Source: Astragalus membranaceus | Lineage: Eukaryota > Streptophyta > Magnoliopsida > Fabales > Fabaceae | DNA length: 64,000 bases | NCBI GenBank assembly: GCA_039519185.1 | Contig: CM076846.1 | Span: 153,498,406-153,562,405 of the forward strand | Direction of reading: 5' to 3' | Shown here: positions 58,501 to 64,000 of the stretch, in pieces | How the letters are laid out: every line of letters begins with the position of its first letter | How positions within the stretch are numbered: the first letter of the stretch is position 1 | The notes under the pieces: generated by a model | Database searches by the model: none | What the model saw: the letters and a program-made list of their open reading frames with translations, nothing else | Told to the model about the DNA's origin: nothing | Program-made: the position numbers and the translations under genes

Positions 58501-61500
58501 GACTACAATTGTTTTATCCAAAGTAAGTCTCGTTATATAAAGATATTCAACATCTCCTCCATTTCTTGTTTTAATATGATATCCATTTGGACAGATATCC
58601 TTAAAACTTAATAAATTTTTTGTGAGGCTTGAGAGATTATAATATGGTACATTGTGTGAAAAATTGGTTCTCTAGGTGATTAGCAATACACTAGCTCTTC
58701 CGGAGCCTTTAATTACATTGTGCAAACTTCTGGTTGGAAGTTAGTAACAAGAACAAACGCTACCAGATGACTTTTGGCTATAACTAGATAATGTACACAA
58801 TTTAATATAAAAAACACATATATAATCTTAGTTGTATTCTAAAAACTTAGAATAGCTATCAAACTTAACTCTATTTTAAGTTAGCTAATCAATAACATTA
58901 TAGTTAACAGACATTGACAGAATTCAATCATATTGAAGAATGGAAAATAAAATTACAAGAAGATAATAAAGGGGTAGAATGGAAAATAAGAACATAAGAG
59001 TGCCTAGTTTTGTAGGACTAGTCATACAATCAATTCTTCTTAATCCCCATTTTTTTCTTAGAAAAACTTTTACACGGAATTCCAAGCATAAGAGATCTTA
59101 AAATATAATTCTTGTGGAGTCTCCCACTCCACTTTCCCTCCAAAATACCACCCCCTCCTCCCCTACTTTTTTTTTATTATATATTTTTATGTTTTAGGAA
59201 TACATTAAAATTCAGAAAAAAAATTATATAAAAAAATACACGAAGTTTGTTCCCCGATAATTGGATAGATGAAAATGAAAATGAATTTCCTGATAAATTG
59301 TGTAAAGTGTGATGCTAGCCAGTGTATTTTTTGGGTACTTTAGAATTCAAAAAAATATAGATGTGCAAATACATAAAGTCTATTCCTCAATCTAAAAATT
59401 AATTTTGTGGCAAAATACGTAAAGTACGATACAAAAGCAGTGTGCTCTGGGGTACTTTCATTTTTTTTCCTTTTCATGATTTAAGAAGTGTGTTTTCGGG
59501 GTAGTTTAGAGTTCAAAAAAATTTGAACTATTCAGATACGCCAAGTTTCTTTCTCAATAATTGGTTTGTTGAAAGAAAATAGTAATTTTGTAATAAAATG
59601 TGTAAAGTACAATACTAAGCAGTGTATTTTGGGGTACTGTAGCGATCGAAATTTTTTTAACTGTTCAAATACACAAAGTTTGTTCCTCCGTAACGAGTTG
59701 GTGAAAAAAAATAATTTCATGACAAAATATGTAAAGTACAATGCTAAGTAGTGTGCTTTTTGATGCTTTAGTGTTCGCAAAAAAATTCAACTATTCAAAT
59801 ATGCAAAGTTTGTGCCTCAATAAACCGGTGTGGTTAAAAAAATAATAATTTTGTGACAAAATACGTAAAATGTGATGCTAAGCGGCATGTTTTGGGATAC
59901 TTTAGTGTTCGGAAAAACTTTTAACCGTTCAAAATACTCAAAGTTCATTCCTCAATAACCGATTTGATGAAGAAAAAAAATTCGTGACAAATTCGTAAAG
60001 TGCGATGCTAATCAGTGTGTTTTGGGGTACTTTAGCGTTCAGAAATTTTTTAACTATTCAAACACTCAAAATTCATTCCTCAATAATTGGTTGAGTAAAA
60101 AAAAATTCATGACACAGACCTATGCAACTCACCTTTTTAGTGATTCCACCACTTTAAAAAATCAATTTCTTTTTATACTTCTTCTCTTTATATTTTTTAG
60201 GATCACATTTTTCTGAATCTTTAAAAAAATAATTTATTTTTATACTACTTTTCTTTATCTTTCTGGACCCGAAATATTTATTGAGTCCATTAGTTCGGTC
60301 ACTACCAAGTCACAAATATATTTTTAATTTTTTTTAGCATTTACAGTTTATAGCTAAGAATAACTCATCTTTTCTTGGTATCTAAGGATTGCCAATTTCA
60401 ATTTTATAATCAATCTTCTTATTTAATTTATAGTTATAATTTAATTTTTATTCACAGATATTAGACTATATATTTTATAAACCAATACCGTTACTAGGTT
60501 GTATAGATTATATCTGCACGCACTGTATTTTAGTTTTTAAGTTCGCAATTGGTTTTTTTATTACACATTTTTTTAATTCATATTTACTTCAATTTAAACA
60601 AGGCTTTTTCATGTTGCAATTTAAGAAACAAATGTTACCTAACAACAATTTCATGTTAACTAGAGTTTTTATCCCGTGCAACGCACGGGTCAAGACGCTA
60701 GTTGGAAATTAAAGTTACATTTTTCCAAAATTCATGAGTTACTACTCCAATAGGAAGATCATAAGCACAAATCATATACTAATGATATTTAATTTGGATA
60801 ATGATAACATTTACCACAGCAATGATCATCCCCACAACCTTTGTTGTACCAAAATTATAATGTGAATCATTCACTTCTAGGAATGAACTTCAATCGGTTG
60901 AGTGGCTTGTAAGTTTTCTTTAAATCGCATAATCTAGACTCACAATATTCTTGAAAAGATTTTCTCATTTTCCTATTACATGAGAATATTTTAGACATAA
61001 ATTATATTTCCTTTGCTTTGCTTCAAAATATACTAATTAAGATCAAATAGATCTTATAGATTTCGGTCATAATGCAAAGGCCCAGTTCTTCAGGAACTTG
61101 ACCACATATCTTCATAAGAGATGCCTAAAGACAAATATATTTTGTGCAATCCTCAAAGATGCTTGAATATTAACTTATTAGTTCTTCAAAAACAATACTA
61201 CAAAACTTCTTCAACGATGATAAAAAAAATCATACTTTTAAGCAATCCTTCAGGGATGCTTGGATACTAAATTTTTAAGTTCTTCAGGAACTATATTATA
61301 AATCTCCGTAGGCATAGAAACAGTTATTTGTGAAATCCTTCAGGGATATGCTTGGATAATCGATTTATTGTTCTTCAGGAACTATATCACAAATTTTCAT
61401 CATTTTGATTCTATTATTTAGTTATCTAATATGAAATGAATAAGAAAATAACCAGGAGAATAGAAAGATAAACCCAAAACGACTTTTGGAAGATCCAGTA

Positions 61501-62071
61501 GGAAACATCATAATCTAATCAAATATATCAAAAAATATTGACGTGGTAATCAAGAGTAGACTGGTTTTGTGTAGGCCTTGATAGATAATTAACAAATCAC
61601 GGGAATTTTAAAAACCACAATCCAAAAAATAAATAAACAAAGACAAATTGGTCAACAAATCATATGGTAATCTGAAAACAAACAAACAAATAGATAAATA
61701 AAACACTTTAAATCTTTTGATCAACAATCATAAATTATCAAAAAGAAAAGCGACATATAATAGCATATGATAAAAGTTTTACTAGTATCTACTCAATCAA
61801 CAAATCAATTTAATTGTCAAAAAAAATCAATTTAGGAATTTTGATCAAAACTTTGCCTAGCAATGAAACAGTCAATCAAAAAATATTCTGAAATCATTTT
61901 AAAATCTTAGAAATATCCGGAAGAAAATAATTTTAAATTAATACTAACTAATCGCTTAAAACACTCATCAATCAACATACATAGTTGTTGTAACAACAAT
62001 AATCAAAAGAAAGTAAAACAAAATACTAATCAAAATGGTCTCACCCGAAAATCGAAATGCAGATGAAACCT
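55581..62071 (-). pseudogene. Decayed Ty1-copia polyprotein and interior, split by a Helitron
   Basis: Minus-strand reading shows copia RT relics: VQTPEGVKPIG followed by a stop then KWVFVQK (56990-56930), and VYVDDIN..GTPEELPKTIDC (about 56545-56460). An integrase C-terminal relic is at 57850-57650 (ISHLRYFWMCNV; ILSQ..LETCL, cf. SHLRIFGCAVYVPI). Stops and frameshifts are frequent, so nothing is translatable. The Helitron lies at about 59096-60701. Beyond it the upstream interior continues to 62071, including four diverged units of a CCTTCAGGGATGCTTGGATA..TTCTTCAGGAACTATAT repeat at 61085-61390. The 5' LTR is absent; a CACTA element interrupts at 62072. Confidence -1.
59096..60701 (+). mobile_element. 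Helitron (non-autonomous), plus strand, same family as 48125-49300
   Basis: The 3' end is a perfect 7-bp hairpin CCCGTGC-AAC-GCACGGG (60673-60689), 12 nt, then CTAG (60698-60701) followed by T. Inside are about seven diverged tandem units (59230-60110) with AATACGCAAAGTTTGTTCCTC, AAAATACGTAAAGT and GTGTTTTGGGGTACTTTAGC. These are the reverse complement of the units at 48250-49060. The 5' end is provisional (TCTTAAAATATAATTC at 59096 after an A). It lies inside the copia relic. Confidence -1.
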
Positions 62072-62390
62072 CACTACAAAAAAAAGCAGGATAGGCGACG
62101 GAAATTTCCGTCGCTAAACCTCAAAAATCCGTCACTAAAGTGTCTTAGCAATGTAATTAGAGATGAAAAAATTCCATCGCTAAAAAGGGCCTCGCTAATA
62201 TTTAGCGACGAAAATTTAGCGAGGGATTTTAGCAAGGGATTTTCCCTCGCTAATTAGCGAGGGAAATTTCGTCGCTAATTAGCGAGGGAAATTAGTGAGA
62301 CCCAATCCGTCGCTAATTCTAAAGGACACGTGTCTAAATATTAGCGACGGATTTTAGTGAGGGCAAATCCGTCGCTAATTTAATTTTTTT

Positions 62391-62664
62391 TATAAAAAAA
62401 CTTGCTTTATTTTATGCCACGTGTCCAAATTTGAGAACCTGTTTTTTTTTAAATAACTATATATCAAATGCAACACAATTTTGAGAATACTCAAATAAAA
62501 TCAATCCAAACTAGTACCAAATATTTCCAAACTAACAAACAATACCAAATATCCAAATGCTAAACAACTTCAAACCAGCAATAACAATCCAAATCCTAAA
62601 CATGTCCAAAACAGCAATAACATAATATTCCAAACCAGCAAATAACAACATAATACTAATACGG
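62391..62664 (-). other. Non-coding interior of the CACTA element, 3' of the TnpA exons
   Basis: AT-rich with repeated AATATCCAAA and CAAACCAGCAA phrases. Probably the 3'UTR of the TnpA-like transcript. Confidence -1.
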
Positions 62665-63922
62665 GCCATCATCAGACTCGGACGCCTCAGACTCAGACGC
62701 ATATGGCTTCATGCTCTTATAGTACTTTGACAGCTTCTCTTGCTGACGTACAAACCTATAGAAGTCTGTCTGCATATCTTTCATAGTCCGACTTTGCTGC
62801 TGCTACTCCTGCTGGTGCTGACCATGCATCTCCTGTATCTCCTGCTGGTGCTGAGCACGTATCTCCTCCATCTGCTGCCTAAGCTGCTCTGTCTCAGCTG
62901 AAGGGCGAGGAGGTCGACTATTAGAGGAGGGTCCGCTGGTGTCAAACTGATCATCCTCAAATCTCAAATTTGGAGCCAAGGGCCTCGTACCATACATACG
63001 TTTCTTATACATCCCCCCTACCAACTTCTCCCAATTGCGGTTTGCCAAAGCCATGATCTCAGGAGTCAGTGGACCAAGTGACTCAGGGTTCCAGCTCCCC
63101 TGAGTCGACTCAAACATCGTCTCAGCATGTTTCTCCTATTTTGCATAACCACAAAACATAGCATAATAAGCGCTCCATTTTAAGAAAACATTATATATAA
63201 TACAAATCAAGTTGTATATTTACCTAAGTGGTCCTCGAGCGCTCATCAACATAAGTCTGGGTATCCTTCCTGACATGTGTGGCCCTATGCAGCTCAGCAA
63301 TGGTAAGAGGGCGTCCGGCCTTCTTACTCTGTAAAAATGAAACAAATTCTCAAATATTGGTAACTAATCGCCCTAACTAAACCAAAATAGTACAAATATT
63401 TTTAAAATAACCTACCAATCTCATAGCATGCTGAGCTTGGTTGACGGAGCCACAAGTGTGAAGCGAGCCACCTTTTCTGAATTTCGATTTTCCTTCGCTT
63501 TTCCAGCATTTCTTTTGAAATTCTCACTTCTCCAAACTTCCTGGTATTGATCCAAGACTTCTTGAGGGATATAGCCCGGCCTTTCATTTTTACGGCGCAA
63601 TTTGTAGAGCAAGTCCGCCAATTGCTTTGCCAATCTAGTCCAAAAAACTTTATGCACCAATTCATCATCTCCCGGTCTCCAAGTCACTTTGGTCTGTATT
63701 AAACTTAATCAAAATATGTATTAGTAATTATATTAAACATTAAACAATATATTAAAATTATCAATATAGGTAATGACATAATTGATACTTACCCTAAACA
63801 AGTCCACAAAATCTTTCTTTTTCCTCTTATCGATTTTTATCACCTTTTCATGGTACTCTTCAAAATAGAGTTTCTTATTGACATGAGTGATCGCTGATGA
63901 AGCAGTCTTCGATCTAACAAAC
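62665..63922 (-). pseudogene. CACTA TnpA-like protein (Transposase_24 type), partial and disrupted
   Basis: Likely exons on the minus strand: 63922-63793 (ITHVNKKLYFEEYHEKV..KKKDFVDLFR); 63693-about 63412 (TKVTWRPGDDELVHKVFWTR, RPGYIPQEVLDQYQEVW, then GGSLHTCGSVNQAQHAM); 63331-about 63227 (AGRPLTIAELHRATHVRKDT, YVDERS); and 63138-about 62665 (FESTQGSWNPESLGPLTPEI, then a Gln-rich coiled tail). WxxxW-like spacing, the SLHTxGS motif and the THxRKD..VDERS motif are those of plant Ptta/En/Spm TnpA-type proteins, which bind subterminal repeats. Disruptions: a frameshift near 63495, a stop at the end of the 63331 exon and a TAG near 62803. The N-terminus is outside the window. Confidence -1.
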
Positions 63923-64000
63923 CTGCATAATTAACAAACATATATACACGTCAAACAATTAATTTAAATTAAAAAAAAGTCAAACAATACTTACGCATCG

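Larger units (their letters stand above)
62072..64000 (-). mobile_element. CACTA (En/Spm) element, right part outside window
   Basis: It begins CACTACAAAAAAAAGCAGG, followed to about 62390 by dense subterminal repeats (TTAGCGAGGGA, GACGGAAATTTCCGTCGCTA, TTAGCGACGGATTTTAG), the same units as in the CACTA at 19699-20772. The interior carries TnpA-type coding exons on the minus strand. The other terminus and TSD lie beyond the window. Confidence -1.

Noticed and set aside
1..64000. tRNA and rRNA genes
   Set aside because: No cloverleaf with A and B boxes or rRNA core sequence was noticed; the tRNA-Arg match at 15893-15910 is only an 18-nt primer-binding site.

Overview
The window is plant nuclear DNA, most probably from a papilionoid legume. 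This rests on GT-AG introns, a FRIGIDA-like gene, a GPI-anchored arabinogalactan-protein gene, a plant A1 aspartic protease, and dense nested plant transposons that include a giant Tat/Ogre-like LTR element. The species cannot be named from sequence alone.

Three host genes are supported. (1) A FRIGIDA-like (FRL3-type) gene on the minus strand runs off the left edge (coding 1-2061, with a 5'UTR intron to about 2627). (2) A membrane-anchored A1 aspartic protease on the plus strand (28368-35557) resolves into 12 exons whose phases all close, giving 642 aa. (3) A lysine-containing classical arabinogalactan protein on the minus strand (41353-42493) has two exons and 208 aa. The three are unrelated and do not form an operon or cluster.

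Nearly everything else is mobile DNA, and much of it can be bounded to the base by target-site duplications (TSDs). 4232-19683 is a 15.45 kb LTR element on the minus strand: LTRs of about 3.8 kb, tRNA-Arg-type primer site, polypurine tract, TSD GAGGC, and a 7.9 kb interior without recognisable gag-pol, so a large retrotransposon derivative (LARD). 19699-20772 is a complete non-autonomous CACTA element (TSD ATA). 22037-22434 is a MITE with a 9-bp TSD. 23161-26722 is a small LTR element (TSD GGTTG) with a broken coding region that includes an ornithine-aminotransferase-like stretch; it sits inside an older, degenerate copia-like element. 27636-27828 is a 5'-truncated LINE tail with an 18-bp TSD.

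35938-41256 is an intergenic tandem duplication. Its first copy was invaded by a nested pair of Mutator-like elements and by another 9-bp-TSD element; the second copy preserves the uninterrupted sequence. 42883-44575 is a large inverted repeat built around a hAT element (43054-43685). 46530-47775 is a palindrome-rich element, probably CACTA-related.

48125-62071 is a nest: a Helitron (minus), a LINE (49324-55047) split by a nearly intact 3552-bp hAT transposon (49533-53084), then a decayed minus-strand copia element (from 55339) split by a second Helitron of the same family. A CACTA element with TnpA-type (Transposase_24) exons starts at 62072 and runs off the right edge; its subterminal repeats match those of the small CACTA at 19.7 kb.

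The most unusual signal is in the LARD. Families of short hairpins recur in the LTR and interior, with stems that change on both sides while the loop stays fixed. This is the pattern expected of selected RNA structure in an element that appears to encode no protein.
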